Source: Sphaerisporangium krabiense
GTDB lineage: Bacteria; Actinomycetota; Actinomycetes; Streptosporangiales; Streptosporangiaceae
DNA: 64,000 nt
Direction of reading: 5' to 3'
NCBI RefSeq assembly: GCF_014200435.1
Contig: NZ_JACHBR010000001.1
Span: forward strand, 1,116,001-1,180,000
Both the position numbers and the translations under genes were made by a program. How positions within the stretch are numbered: the stretch's first letter is position 1; every line of letters starts with the position of its first letter. Below the pieces are notes generated by a model. It was given only the letters and a program-made list of their open reading frames with translations. It was not told where the DNA came from and did no database searches. Below, piece by piece: positions 33,166 through 46,872 of this stretch.

Positions 33166-33840
33166 CTTTGGTCACCTGCTCCCATATATAAGTCGCCGGG
33201 GTCATGACGCTTTTGTCCACGTCACAAGATGACCTTCACGCTGCCAGATATTCCTGCCACGGGACAGACTTTTCACTCTAGGCACATTCCATCCCGATGA
33301 TTACGCTCTTAACGAATTTCGCTGAGAACGTATTCTCCGGCGTTTGAACGAGTGGTTTCTGTGCTAGGCGGGCCCTCGGCGCCCGGCGTGGCTCGTGCCC
33401 GCACGCCGCCGCGCCCGGTCCGGCGCGACCGTCCCGACAGGGCCGTCCCGGCCGGGGACTCCCCGAGGTGGCGGATAAATCGGTTGCCGATCCGGTGGGG
33501 CGGTTCCTAGGGTCGAGGCGTGCTCCAGTGGTCCCTCATCTCGGCCGACCGGCCGGTTCGCCGCGAACCGTGCCTGGTCAAGCGCCCCCGCGTCCTGCCG
33601 GCCCTGGCCCGGCGGGGACGCGAGACCTGACGCGGCGTCCCGGCGGACGCGTTCCGGTGTGACCGCGCGTGACGGCACGCGCGCGCCACCGTCGTCCTCC
33701 CACCGCGTCGGCGACTCCGATCGTATTCACGCTCGCCTCCCACACGCCTTTCCCGCGGATCACCGCGGGGACCGGCGTCGTCGCCGCCTGCCCAGGGCCT
33801 CCGAGACCTGTTTCCTCTCGGACCCGAAGGGGCATTCACA
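33166..33840. other. long divergent intergenic region (clpP1 and erm leaders)
   Basis: 675 bases without a supported gene. Near the left edge TATATA at 33185-33190 is a likely -10 for clpP1. The stretch 33225-33360 is AT-richer and may contain promoters. A 7-bp hairpin CCCGCGG-ATCA-CCGCGGG occupies 33752-33769, about 70 bases before the erm start. Several short frames cross the region but none has a good ribosome site, so a leader peptide for erm attenuation is possible but unproven. Confidence 0.5.
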
Positions 33841-34698
33841 ATGGCGCGTTCTTTCGCCCACGGCGATTTCTCTCACACGCAGAAAAGGCACACCGGCCGG
33901 CAGGACGGCCGCGGCGGCGGCCGTACCGAGCGCGACCGCGCGCGGCGCGAGTTGTCGCAGAACTTCCTGATCGACCGGGACGTGGTGGCCCGGATCGTCG
34001 AGACCGCGGGCCCGCGGCCCGGAGACCTGGTGCTCGAACCGGGCGCCGGGGAGGGCGTCCTCACGCGGGCGCTGGCGGCGCGCGCCGGGAAGGTGGTCGC
34101 GTACGAGATCGACGTCCTGCTCGCGGGCAGGCTCGCCGCCCGTACCAGGGACGACGCGCGGATCGAGGTGGTGCGCGGCGACTTCCTGGCCGCCCGCGCG
34201 CCGCGCGAACCGTTCGCCGTGGTGGGGAACATCCCGTACGCGGCCACGTCCCGGATCGTCGACTGGTGCCTGCGGGCGCCCGCCCTCACCGGCGCGACTC
34301 TGCTGACGCAACTGGAGTACGCGCGCAAGCGCACCGGCGACTTCGGCCGCTGGAGCCTGCTGACCGTGCGGACCTGGCCGTGGTTCTCCTGGAGCCTGGC
34401 GGGCCGCGTCGGCCGGGAGGCGTTCCGCCCGGTCCCGGCCGTGGACTCGGCCGTGCTGCGCCTCGACCGGCGGCCCGCGCCGCTGCTCCCCCCGGAGGCG
34501 GCGGCCGGGTACGACGCCCTGGTGGACCTGGGCTTCCAGGGGGTCGGCGGCACCCTGCGCGCCTCCCTGCTCACCCGCCACACCCCCGGGCACGTGGACG
34601 CGGCCCTCGCCCAGGCGGGGATCCCTCCGGCCACCGTGGTCGCCCACGTTCACCCGGACCGGTGGACGACCCTCTGGCAGGTCCTCCAGGACCGCTGA
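33841..34698 (+). CDS. erm: Erm-type 23S rRNA (adenine-N6)-methyltransferase
   Basis: A 285-residue SAM-dependent methyltransferase of the KsgA/Erm family. Motifs are RRELSQNFLID (residues ~36-46), the SAM-binding LEPGAGEGVLTRAL, ARIEVVRGDFL and the catalytic NIPYAATSRIV. Erm enzymes methylate A2058 of 23S rRNA and give macrolide-lincosamide-streptogramin B resistance. The length, basic N-terminal extension and GGG-rich lead are like actinomycete Erm proteins. ATG at 33841 follows GAAGGGG. No macrolide biosynthesis genes are in the window, so intrinsic resistance is more likely than producer self-protection. Long untranslated leader may allow induction. Confidence 0.93.
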   Translation: MARSFAHGDFSHTQKRHTGRQDGRGGGRTERDRARRELSQNFLIDRDVVARIVETAGPRPGDLVLEPGAGEGVLTRALAARAGKVVAYEIDVLLAGRLAARTRDDARIEVVRGDFLAARAPREPFAVVGNIPYAATSRIVDWCLRAPALTGATLLTQLEYARKRTGDFGRWSLLTVRTWPWFSWSLAGRVGREAFRPVPAVDSAVLRLDRRPAPLLPPEAAAGYDALVDLGFQGVGGTLRASLLTRHTPGHVDAALAQAGIPPATVVAHVHPDRWTTLWQVLQDR

Positions 34699-34745
34699 GC
34701 CGCCGCCCCCGGCCCGCCCGCCCCCCGTGACGACGGAGGACGCGG

Positions 34746-36443
34746 TCAGGCCGGGGGGTGGCCGGTCGTCTTCAAGTGTTCGTCGATCAGGTGGACGGCC
34801 ACGCACCCTTCGCCCGCGGCCGACGAGATCCGCTTGACCGAGCCCGCGCGCACGTCGCCGGCGGCGAACACGCCCATCAGGCTGGTCTCCAGGAGGAAGG
34901 GACGGCCGCGCTCGTGCCAGGGCTCACCGCGGGCGGCCGTCCCGGACGCCGGGAGGCGCGCCACGTCGGGGCCGGTGAGGACGAAGCCCTGCTCGTCCAG
35001 CGCGACCTCGCCCGACAGCCAGCGGGTCTGGGGCTCGGCGCCGATGAGGACGAACACCGCCACGGCCTCGATCTCGCGGCGCTCGCCCGTGCGCGTGTCC
35101 TGCGCGACGACCGCGCGCAGCTCGCCGCCCGCGTCGCCGACCAGCTCCCTGACCTCGGTGTTGAGGAGGATCCGCACGCCGGGGTCGCGCCGCAGCTCGT
35201 CCGCCAGATACCGCGACATGCTCCTGCCGAGGTCGGCCGAGGGGACCAGGAGCCGGACGCGGGCCGCGCGCCGGGCGAGATAGATCGCCGCCTGCCCGGC
35301 GTCGTTGCCCCCGCCGACGACGACCACCGGGGCGCGCAGGCAGAGCTTGGCCTCCGTCAGGGTGGCCGCGTAGTGGAGGCCCGCCCCCTGGAACTCGGCG
35401 GCGCCGGGCACCTCCAGCGTGCGGTAGCGGACGCCGGTGGCGACGACGACCGTGTGCGCGTTGACGGACCTGCCGTCCTCCAGGCCGACGACGTAGTACC
35501 TCTCGCGCCGGTTGAGGGACACGGCCCTGGCGGGCACGGTGAACTCGGCGCCGGCCTCCCGGGCCTGGTCGGCCGCGCGCTCGGCCAGCTCGCCGCCGGA
35601 GATCCCGGCGGGGAAGCCGAGGTGGTTCTTGGTCCGCGCGCACGCCGCGGCCTGGCCGCCGGTGGCGACGGCGTCGACCACGACCGTCGACAGGCCCTCG
35701 GAGGCCGCGTAGAGGGCGGTGGCCAGCCCGGCGGGCCCCGCGCCGACCACGACGAGGTCGCCGACCATCTCCCTGGCCAGCGGCGCGGGTATCCCGCCCG
35801 CCCGCGCCACCTCGGCGTCGCCGGGCGCGCGCAGCACCTTCTCGCCGTGCAGGATGACCACCGGCACGTCGGCGGGCGTGAACCCGAGGTGGTCGAGCAG
35901 CTGCCGGGCCTCCTTGTCGTCCTCCAGGTCGATCCACTTGTGCGGGAGCCGGTTGCGCGCCGCGAACTCGCGCAGCCGCCGCGACCCCGGCGCGTGGCGT
36001 GAGCCGAGGATGCGCAGGCCCGACTCCAGCTCGGCGAGGACGCCGCGCCGGATCAGGTAGGCCCGCAGGATCACGTCCCCGATGCCGGGGTGCTCGTCCA
36101 CCACCCCCCGCAGGTCCGCGACCGGCACCGACAGCACCACGCCCGGATCGCACGCGACGGCCCGCAGATCCTCGGCCTGCCCGGTGAGCAGTCCCAGCCC
36201 GCCGAGGAAGCGGCCGGGCCCGTGCACGGCGCGCACGCGTTCCTCGTGCCCGGAGGCCTCGATCACGGCGACCGTGCCGTCGAGGACGACGTAGAAGGCG
36301 GGCCACCGCTCGCCCTCGCGGATGAGCACCTCGCCGGGCAGCGTGGGGTGCCGGGTGCCGTACGCGGCGAGGAGCGCCGTCTCCTCCGGGCCGAGCCGTG
36401 GAAACGCCCCGTAGAGGTCGGGGGTCTCGTGCGCCGGGCTCAT
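34746..36443 (-). CDS. thioredoxin reductase-like flavoprotein with cyclic-nucleotide-binding domain
   Basis: A 565-residue fusion. Residues ~20-135 are a cNMP-binding fold (LPGEVLIREGERWPAFYVVLDG, GPGRFLGGLGLLTGQ); ~145-220 are a thioredoxin-like module lacking Cys (LREFAARNRLPHKWIDLEDD). From ~235 comes the FAD/NADPH reductase: VVGAGPAGLATALYA, TGGQAAACARTKNHLGFPAGISG, VVVGGGNDAGQAA, VFAAGDVRAGSVKR. The CxxC that defines true thioredoxin reductases is not present at its usual place; only one Cys is seen. It overlaps the thioredoxin gene by four bases and ends a seven-gene chaperone operon. Function is probably in redox relay, but the mechanism cannot be the classical one. Confidence 0.88.
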   Translation of the reverse strand: MSPAHETPDLYGAFPRLGPEETALLAAYGTRHPTLPGEVLIREGERWPAFYVVLDGTVAVIEASGHEERVRAVHGPGRFLGGLGLLTGQAEDLRAVACDPGVVLSVPVADLRGVVDEHPGIGDVILRAYLIRRGVLAELESGLRILGSRHAPGSRRLREFAARNRLPHKWIDLEDDKEARQLLDHLGFTPADVPVVILHGEKVLRAPGDAEVARAGGIPAPLAREMVGDLVVVGAGPAGLATALYAASEGLSTVVVDAVATGGQAAACARTKNHLGFPAGISGGELAERAADQAREAGAEFTVPARAVSLNRRERYYVVGLEDGRSVNAHTVVVATGVRYRTLEVPGAAEFQGAGLHYAATLTEAKLCLRAPVVVVGGGNDAGQAAIYLARRAARVRLLVPSADLGRSMSRYLADELRRDPGVRILLNTEVRELVGDAGGELRAVVAQDTRTGERREIEAVAVFVLIGAEPQTRWLSGEVALDEQGFVLTGPDVARLPASGTAARGEPWHERGRPFLLETSLMGVFAAGDVRAGSVKRISSAAGEGCVAVHLIDEHLKTTGHPPA

Positions 36444-36874
36444 GCCGTGACGAGGGCCTCGTCGACCCAGTGCCGCAGCTCCGGCCCGGGGGCCGCGCCC
36501 GCGCGCTGGGCGACGATCCGCCCCCGATTCATGATCATCAGGGTGGGGACGGCCTGGATCCCGTACCGCTCGGCCGTCCTCGGCGCGCGGTCGACGTTCA
36601 CCTTGACGAGCTTGACCGTGCCCGCCAGCTCGGTGGCCAGCCCTTCGAGAACCGGGGTCACCACGCGGCACGGCGCGCACCACTCCGCCCAGAAGTCCAC
36701 CAGGACGGGGACGGAGGACGCCTCCACCACCTGGGCGAAGTCGTCGTCGCCCGCCTCGGCGGTCCACGACAGCGCGTTGTGGCAGTTCCCGCAGCGCGGC
36801 ACCCCGCCGGCCGCCGCGGGGACGCGGTTGTCCCGCCCGCACGCGGGGCACCGGACGACGCTGCTCGATGACAT
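36440..36874 (-). CDS. thioredoxin of the TrxC (zinc-ribbon) type
   Basis: A 144-residue thioredoxin 2-like protein. An N-terminal zinc ribbon (CPAC at ~9-12 and CGNC at ~28-31) precedes the thioredoxin fold with WAEWCAPCRVV, VKVNVDRAP and the cis-Pro in QAVPTLMI. Such proteins are oxidative-stress thioredoxins whose zinc centre may sense redox state. It is coupled by four bases to the reductase-like gene and follows clpB by ten bases, placing thiol repair in the chaperone operon. Confidence 0.93.
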   Translation of the reverse strand: MSSSSVVRCPACGRDNRVPAAAGGVPRCGNCHNALSWTAEAGDDDFAQVVEASSVPVLVDFWAEWCAPCRVVTPVLEGLATELAGTVKLVKVNVDRAPRTAERYGIQAVPTLMIMNRGRIVAQRAGAAPGPELRHWVDEALVTA

Positions 36875-36884
36875 CGGCCCCTCC

Positions 36885-39524
<2,640 letters not shown>

Positions 39525-39577
39525 GATGTGGCTCCCCTAGGTCGTGGTCGGGTACGGCGGCTCCGCGGGCCGCCCGA

Positions 39578-39862
39578 TCATGGACGGTGCCGCAGGGCGT
39601 CCTCCAGTCGCTCGATGCGGTCGAGCAGGTCCAGCACCACGCCGAGCGAGGAGTAGTTCAGCGCGAGCCCGGAGTGCAGCCGCTCGATCCTGCCGAGCAG
39701 GACGAGCTGGGCGGGCGGGAACCTCAGGTCGCCGCCCGGCCCGGACATCGGCTCCAGCAGCCCGAGCCTGACCAGCCGCCGCACCAGCTCGGGATGCATC
39801 CCGCCGGCGCGCGCGAACGCCTCCAGCCCGATGCCGGGCATCCGCACCAACGACGTCGTCAT
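39578..39862 (-). CDS. chaperone modulator CbpM-like protein
   Basis: A 94-residue MerR-like helical protein of the CbpM family: MHPELVRRLVRLGLLEP, RFPPAQLVLLGRIERLHSGLALNYSSLGVVLDLLDRIERLE. CbpM proteins bind DnaJ-like CbpA and restrain it. Its position directly after the DnaJ-type gene (gap 42 bases) supports that pairing. A role as an HspR-like repressor is an alternative, since the HTH portion resembles HspR's N-terminus. Confidence 0.85.
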   Translation of the reverse strand: MTTSLVRMPGIGLEAFARAGGMHPELVRRLVRLGLLEPMSGPGGDLRFPPAQLVLLGRIERLHSGLALNYSSLGVVLDLLDRIERLEDALRHRP

Positions 39863-39904
39863 GATCGCCTCCCTCCCGGCCCCGGCGCGCCGCCGTCGCG
39901 CCGG

Positions 39905-40879
39905 TCATGGCGTCCCCTTCCGGGGATTGAAGTCGGAGATCGCCGCGAGCCGCTCGTACAGCTCGCGCTCCTCGCGGCCGAGTTGGCGCGGCACCGAGAT
40001 CCGGGCCTCGGCGTACAGGTCGCCGGGCGCGCCCTTGGCGTTCGGGAGGCCCCGGCCGCGCAGGCGCAGGCGGCGCCCGCTCGACGTGCCGGGCGGCACC
40101 TTGACCTTGGTGTCGCCGCCGGGCGTGCCGACGGCGACGGTCGCGCCGAGGGCCCCCTCCCACGGGGTGAGCGGCAGCGGGACGTAGATGTCGCGGCCCT
40201 CGACGCGGTACCGGGGATCGGATATCCGGACGACCAGGTACAGGTCCCCGGCACGGCCTCCGTCCGAGCCCCGCCCGCCCTGGCCGGCCAGCCGGATGCG
40301 CCGGCCGTCGGTCACGCCGGGCGGGATCGTGACCTGGAGCGTCCTCGGCCCCTCGGGTCCCTGGATCGTGATCGGCCGCCGCCCGCCGTGGTACGCCTCG
40401 GCCACGCTGAGCGTGATCTCGGCCTCCTGGTCGGCGCCCGCGACCGCCCCGAAGCCGCCGCCGGCCCGCCCGCCGAACATGCCGCCGAGCAGGTCCTCCA
40501 GGTCGATGTCGATGCCCTCGCCCGCGGAGAACCGGAAGCCCTTGCCCTGCCCGGCCGTGCGCCTGCCGCCCGCGCGTCCCCATGGCCCCCCGGCCCGGCC
40601 CGCCCCGGCCCCGGCGCGCGCCCGCGACCACGCCTCGGGGTCGACGTCCTCGGGCACCGAGCGCCACTCCGGGCCGAACGCGTCGTACCGGCGCCGCTTG
40701 TCCGGGTCGGACAGCACGTCGTAGGCCTCCGAGATGTCCTTGAACTTCTCCTCCGCCCCCGGGTCCTTGTTCACGTCGGGGTGGTAGGAGCGGGCGAGCT
40801 TGCGGTACGCGCGCTGGATGTCGTCCTGGGAGGCCGTCCTCGGCACCCCCAGCGCCTGGTAGAAGTCGCCCGCCGCCAT
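39905..40879 (-). CDS. dnaJ: DnaJ/CbpA-type co-chaperone
   Basis: A 324-residue J-protein. The J-domain with HPD at residues 33-35 is followed by a Gly/Ala-rich linker and two C-terminal substrate-binding domains ([39 protein letters not shown]). No Cys-rich zinc finger is present, so it is the CbpA class rather than classical DnaJ. It stimulates the DnaK encoded upstream in the same operon and probably is controlled by the CbpM-like protein. Ten bases separate it from grpE. Confidence 0.95.
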   Translation of the reverse strand: MAAGDFYQALGVPRTASQDDIQRAYRKLARSYHPDVNKDPGAEEKFKDISEAYDVLSDPDKRRRYDAFGPEWRSVPEDVDPEAWSRARAGAGAGRAGGPWGRAGGRRTAGQGKGFRFSAGEGIDIDLEDLLGGMFGGRAGGGFGAVAGADQEAEITLSVAEAYHGGRRPITIQGPEGPRTLQVTIPPGVTDGRRIRLAGQGGRGSDGGRAGDLYLVVRISDPRYRVEGRDIYVPLPLTPWEGALGATVAVGTPGGDTKVKVPPGTSSGRRLRLRGRGLPNAKGAPGDLYAEARISVPRQLGREERELYERLAAISDFNPRKGTP

Positions 40880-40889
40880 CGTCGCCGCC

Positions 40890-41528
40890 CTAGCCCGGCG
40901 TGGTCGAGACGATCACCGAGGCGGGCCGCAACTGGTGCCGCCCCTCCCCGTAGCCGGGGCGCACGGTCTCCACGACCGTGCCCGCCGGGACCTCGGCGTT
41001 CTCGACCGTGCCCATCGCCTCGTGCGTCTTCGGGTCGAACGGGACGCCGACCTCGTCGTGCCGCGGGAACCCCAGCCGTGCCAGCAGGCCGATCGCCTGG
41101 TCGCGCACCGCGCGCACGCCCTCGACGATCGCGCTCTCCGCCGCGCCGGCCGCGCGGGCGTGCCGCAGGGCGAGGTCGAGGTTGTCCACGATCGGCAGCC
41201 ACTCGCCGGCGACCCGGTCCCGCTCGTCGGTGCGGATGCGCTCGGCGTCCCTGGCGATCCGCTTGCGGAAGTTGTCCAGCTCGGCGGCGGACCTCAGCCA
41301 GCGGTCCTCCAACTCGGCGATCCTCGCCTCCATGTCCTCGACCGGGGTCTCGGCCTCCTCGTCCTGGACGTCCTCGAGCTCGGGCGCGCGCGACGCCGGT
41401 GACACGCGCGCGCCCGAGTCCAGAGGCCCGGTCCCGGGGGCGCCGGGGACCGGCCCCGTGGAGCCGCCGCCCACGGGGCCGTCGTGCGCCACCGCGTCCG
41501 GCGGCCTTTCCTCATGTCGATCAGCCAT
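40890..41528 (-). CDS. grpE: nucleotide exchange factor GrpE
   Basis: A 212-residue GrpE: acidic disordered N-terminus (residues 1-55), a long coiled coil around [33 protein letters not shown], and the compact C-terminal beta domain with [16 protein letters not shown] and a [16 protein letters not shown] ending. It releases ADP from the DnaK encoded 24 bases upstream. N-terminus is somewhat long compared with E. coli GrpE, as often in actinomycetes. Confidence 0.95.
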   Translation of the reverse strand: MADRHEERPPDAVAHDGPVGGGSTGPVPGAPGTGPLDSGARVSPASRAPELEDVQDEEAETPVEDMEARIAELEDRWLRSAAELDNFRKRIARDAERIRTDERDRVAGEWLPIVDNLDLALRHARAAGAAESAIVEGVRAVRDQAIGLLARLGFPRHDEVGVPFDPKTHEAMGTVENAEVPAGTVVETVRPGYGEGRHQLRPASVIVSTTPG

Positions 41529-41552
41529 GTCGCTCCATCCCCGCCGCGCGGA

Positions 41553-43451
<1,899 letters not shown>

Positions 43452-43769
43452 GACGTCCTCCCCGGGTCCTGCCCCTGGCCACGCGCCCGCTCAACACGCG
43501 GCCGGCACGGACCCGCAAGCGGGCGCCGCGCCCCATACCCCACACACTCGACACTGCTCAGCCGAGCCGGACGCCACATCCTCCAACCTGACAGTCGTTC
43601 GGTCCGGCCCGACCGCTCCCCCACCCGCACCGAGCAGGGGAAACCGCCCGCGCGGCCCGCCGGCACGCCGTCACCCCTACAGAACCGGGGATGCGACCCC
43701 GTCAAACCCGCAGGTCAGACCGTGTGTACCGTGGAGGGGAGCAGGCGAGCCCCGGCGGCGGGGGGAGAC
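43452..43769. other. divergent promoter region of dnaK and the LuxR-type regulator
   Basis: About 318 bases without a gene. A CTTGAGT-N7-ACTCAAG (HAIR) or CIRCE repeat was looked for and not found. The ribosome site GGGGGAGA precedes the ATG at 43770. No clear promoter consensus was recognised. Confidence 0.4.
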
Positions 43770-46724
43770 ATGCGAGGACGCGAGCCCGAGTGGCGCATCG
43801 TCACGCGGCTGCTGAGGGAGGCGCGGAAGGGCGGCGGAGGAACGCTGCTCGTCGAAGGCGAGCCCGGGACGGGCAAGAGCCTACTGCTGTCCGAGGCCGC
43901 CGCGCACGCGGCGCGGCAGGGGCTGGTGGCGATCACCGGCCAGGCCGAGCGGCTCGGCGAGTTCGTCCCCCTGGCCCCGTTGCTCAAGGCCCTGGACGAG
44001 CCGCCCGTCCGCGAGTTCCTCGAAGAGGACGACGCGCCGGCCGAGTGGCGCGACCCCCGCCTCCACCTGCTGGAACGGCTGCGGGCCCGGCTGGAGATTC
44101 GCGCCTCGACCCGCCCCGTGCTCGTCGCGCTCGACGACCTGCAGTGGGCCGACAGGGACACGCTGGCCGCGCTGCGGACGCTGCACTGGGAGCTGGCCGG
44201 CGCGCCGGTGGTGTGGCTGCTCGCCCGCGACATCGGAGCCTGCCGCGCCGGCCCCGGCGGCGCCCACGACGAGGCGCGGCGGCTGTTCGACATCCTGGAA
44301 CGGCACGGGGCCGCCCGCGTCGTCCTCGGGCCGCTGACCGAGGCCGACGTGGCCGCGGTGGCGGAGGACGTGCTCGGCGCGGCGCCCCCGCCGGAGGTGC
44401 CGGCGCTCGCGGCGCAGACCGGCGGCAATCCCTTCCTGCTCACCGAGCTGCTCACGGGCCTGCGGGAGGAGGGCGCGGTCGAGATCGCCGGCGGGCGGGC
44501 CCGGCTGCTGTCCACGGAGCCGCCCGGCCGCGTCCACGCCCTCGTGCGCCGGATGCTCGACGGCCTCGACTGCGACACCCGGCGGCTAGTCGAGACGGCC
44601 GCCGTCCTCGGCAGGTCCTTCACGGCCGAGGACGCCGCCGAGCTGATGGGGACCACGCCCGCGGCCCTGCTGCCCGCGTTCGAGGAGGCCCTGGAGGAAG
44701 GCGTGCTCACCACCGCGGGCGAGGCGCTGGAGTTCCGGCACGAGCTGGTGTGGCGGGCCGTCGTCGCCGGGCTGCCCGCCTCCCTGCGCACGGCGCTGCA
44801 CCACCAGATCGGAGAAATCCTGCTGGACCGCGGCGGCTCGGCGGTGCGGGCCGCGAGCCACCTGGTCGAGGGCGCCCGGCCCGGCGACGCGCGCACCCTC
44901 GGCGGCCTGGACCGCGCGGTCCGCGAGGTGCTCGGATCCTCGCCGGATGCCGCCGCCGACCTCGCCGTCCAGGCCGTGCGGCTGAGCGACCCGGCCGATC
45001 CCTCCCGGCCGGAACGGGTCGTCACCGCGATCCAGGCCACCGCCGAGGCCGGGCGCCTCGACGAGGCCGAGCGGCTGGCCAGGGCCGCGCTGGCGGGCCC
45101 GGTCTCCGGCGAGGCGGCGGCGGCCGTCCGGTGCGGGCTGGCGTGCGCGCTGTTCATGGACGGCCGGGCCGGGCAGGCGGTCGCGGAGGCGCGGGCCGCG
45201 CTGCGGGAACCCGGCCTGCCCGGCCACCTGCGCGACCGCGCCACCCTCGCCCTGCTCTGCGGCCTCGCGGGCGAGCCCGGCGCGCGGGAGGCCGAGACGG
45301 AGGCCGAGAGGGAGGCCGAGAGGGAGGCCGAGGCGATCCTGCTGTCCCCGGAGGGCCGCGGGGACACGCTGGTCGTCGGGGCCCTGACCGCGCTGGCCAC
45401 GATCCGGTGGGAGTCCGGCCACCTGGCCGACGGCCTGCGCCTGGCCCGCGAAGCCGTCCGCCACACCGCCACCCCCTCGACCGGCGAGCGGCCGGAGCCG
45501 TACCAGGGCGACCGCGCCGGCGCGGACGGGGCCGGGGCGGAGCCGCGCGCGGACGGGCAGGGCGGCGGGTCGTCGTTCGGGGAGCGGCTGGCGTGCCCGC
45601 GGCTGACGCTGGCGTCGATACTGGCCGACGCGCGATGCCTCGACGAGGCGCGGGCGCTGCTCGGCGAGGCCGGCGAGGAGGCCGGGAACGGCGCGTGGGC
45701 GGGCCCGGCCGCGGTGCGGGCCAGGGTGGAGCTGATCGCGGGCCGCCTCGACGAGGCCGCCGCGCGGGCCCGCACCGCCCTCGACCTGTCGCGGGGCCGC
45801 GGCGCCTTCGGCACCCTCGCGTCGTCCGTGATCGCCGCGGTGTCCCTGCGCCGCGGCGACCTCCGCGCGGCGTCCGCGCACGCGCCCCCGCACCGAACCC
45901 ACGGGGCCGCGCGCACCGGCCCGGAACAGGGCCGTGCGCCCGAGACACCCGAGGAGACCGCGCCCGTGCACGCCCGGTGCGCGCTGATCGCCGCGCAGGT
46001 GGCCGAGGCGCGGGACGGTCCCGTGGCGGCGGCGAAGCTCCTCGCCCACCTCTACGCCGACGCGGGGCAGGCGCGGCGCGCGCTGGTCGCCGACCCGGAC
46101 GCCGCGTCGTGGCTGGCGCGCACCGCCCTGGCCGCCGGGGACCGTCCGGGCGCCGAGGCGGCGGTGGCCGCGGCCGAGGACCTGGCGGCGGGGAACCCCG
46201 GCTTCCCCGCGGTCGAGGCGGCGGCCCGGCACGCCCGCGGCCTGCTCGACGACGACCCGGACGCGCTCGGCGCGGCCGGCGAGGAGGGGGCCGACCCGTG
46301 GGCGCGGGCCTCGGCGGCCGAGGACCTCGGCGCGGCGCTGGCCGCCCGCGGCGACCGCCAGGCGGCCGTGCGCGGCCTGGACCGCGCGCTGTCCTGCTAC
46401 GAACGGAGCGGGTCGGTCAGGGACGCGGCCCGCGTGCGCCGCAGGCTGCGCCGGATGGGCGTGCGCCACCGCCACTGGGCCACCGCCGAGCGCCCGGTCT
46501 CCGGCTGGGGCAGCCTGACCGACACCGAGCGCGCGGTCGCCCGGCTGGTCACGCAGGGCTGGACGAACCGGCAGGTCGCGGACCAGATGTTCATCAGCGC
46601 CCACACCGTCGCCTTCCACCTGCGCCAGATCTTCCGCAAGCTCGGCGTCGGCTCCCGCGTCGAGCTCACCCGCCTCGCGCTGGAACACCCCCACACCCCT
46701 TCCGAGGACGCTCCGCACGGCTGA
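43770..46724 (+). CDS. large ATP-binding LuxR-family regulator (LAL type)
   Basis: A 984-residue protein. The N-terminal AAA ATPase has Walker A VEGEPGTGKSLLLSEAA and Walker B VLVALDDLQWADRDTLAAL; a long helical TPR-like mid-region includes an EAEREAEREAE charged repeat at about residue 510; the C-terminus is a LuxR HTH (LTDTERAVARLVTQGWTNRQVADQMFISAHTVAFHLRQIF). LAL regulators often activate antibiotic or sugar-utilisation genes in response to inducers. The ATG at 43770 is preferred for its ribosome site. It diverges from dnaK and precedes the amino-acid importer operon by 148 bases; regulation of either is unproven. Confidence 0.9.
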   Translation: MRGREPEWRIVTRLLREARKGGGGTLLVEGEPGTGKSLLLSEAAAHAARQGLVAITGQAERLGEFVPLAPLLKALDEPPVREFLEEDDAPAEWRDPRLHLLERLRARLEIRASTRPVLVALDDLQWADRDTLAALRTLHWELAGAPVVWLLARDIGACRAGPGGAHDEARRLFDILERHGAARVVLGPLTEADVAAVAEDVLGAAPPPEVPALAAQTGGNPFLLTELLTGLREEGAVEIAGGRARLLSTEPPGRVHALVRRMLDGLDCDTRRLVETAAVLGRSFTAEDAAELMGTTPAALLPAFEEALEEGVLTTAGEALEFRHELVWRAVVAGLPASLRTALHHQIGEILLDRGGSAVRAASHLVEGARPGDARTLGGLDRAVREVLGSSPDAAADLAVQAVRLSDPADPSRPERVVTAIQATAEAGRLDEAERLARAALAGPVSGEAAAAVRCGLACALFMDGRAGQAVAEARAALREPGLPGHLRDRATLALLCGLAGEPGAREAETEAEREAEREAEAILLSPEGRGDTLVVGALTALATIRWESGHLADGLRLAREAVRHTATPSTGERPEPYQGDRAGADGAGAEPRADGQGGGSSFGERLACPRLTLASILADARCLDEARALLGEAGEEAGNGAWAGPAAVRARVELIAGRLDEAAARARTALDLSRGRGAFGTLASSVIAAVSLRRGDLRAASAHAPPHRTHGAARTGPEQGRAPETPEETAPVHARCALIAAQVAEARDGPVAAAKLLAHLYADAGQARRALVADPDAASWLARTALAAGDRPGAEAAVAAAEDLAAGNPGFPAVEAAARHARGLLDDDPDALGAAGEEGADPWARASAAEDLGAALAARGDRQAAVRGLDRALSCYERSGSVRDAARVRRRLRRMGVRHRHWATAERPVSGWGSLTDTERAVARLVTQGWTNRQVADQMFISAHTVAFHLRQIFRKLGVGSRVELTRLALEHPHTPSEDAPHG

Positions 46725-46872
46725 GAGCCGGAAGGTAGATCTATTAACCCGCTGGTGGGTGGGCGGGAGCATCGAAGTTTTCGAGGGTCAGAACCGCAAG
46801 GGTGCATGCGTGATCGGTCCGTGACCTGTTGTCGCCAGCCTAACGTCAGGCAGCTTCAAAGTAGGAGATTTC

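Noticed and set aside
33659-33970. possible leader peptide for erm
   Set aside because: The frame overlaps the erm start in another phase and has no ribosome site or repeat typical of macrolide-sensing peptides.
34706-34757. CCCCCGGCC/GGCCGGGGG pairing between erm and the reductase gene
   Set aside because: The arms are separated by more than 30 bases and consist of simple G/C runs; chance pairing is likely.
43452-43769. HAIR or CIRCE heat-shock operator before dnaK
   Set aside because: Only weak partial resemblance such as CGAGTGTG was seen; no symmetrical repeat.
45286-45332. GAGGCCGAGAGG repeat inside the LuxR-type regulator
   Set aside because: Real but short (EAER units in a helical region); ordinary charged-helix repetition with no sign of a mobile or regulatory role.
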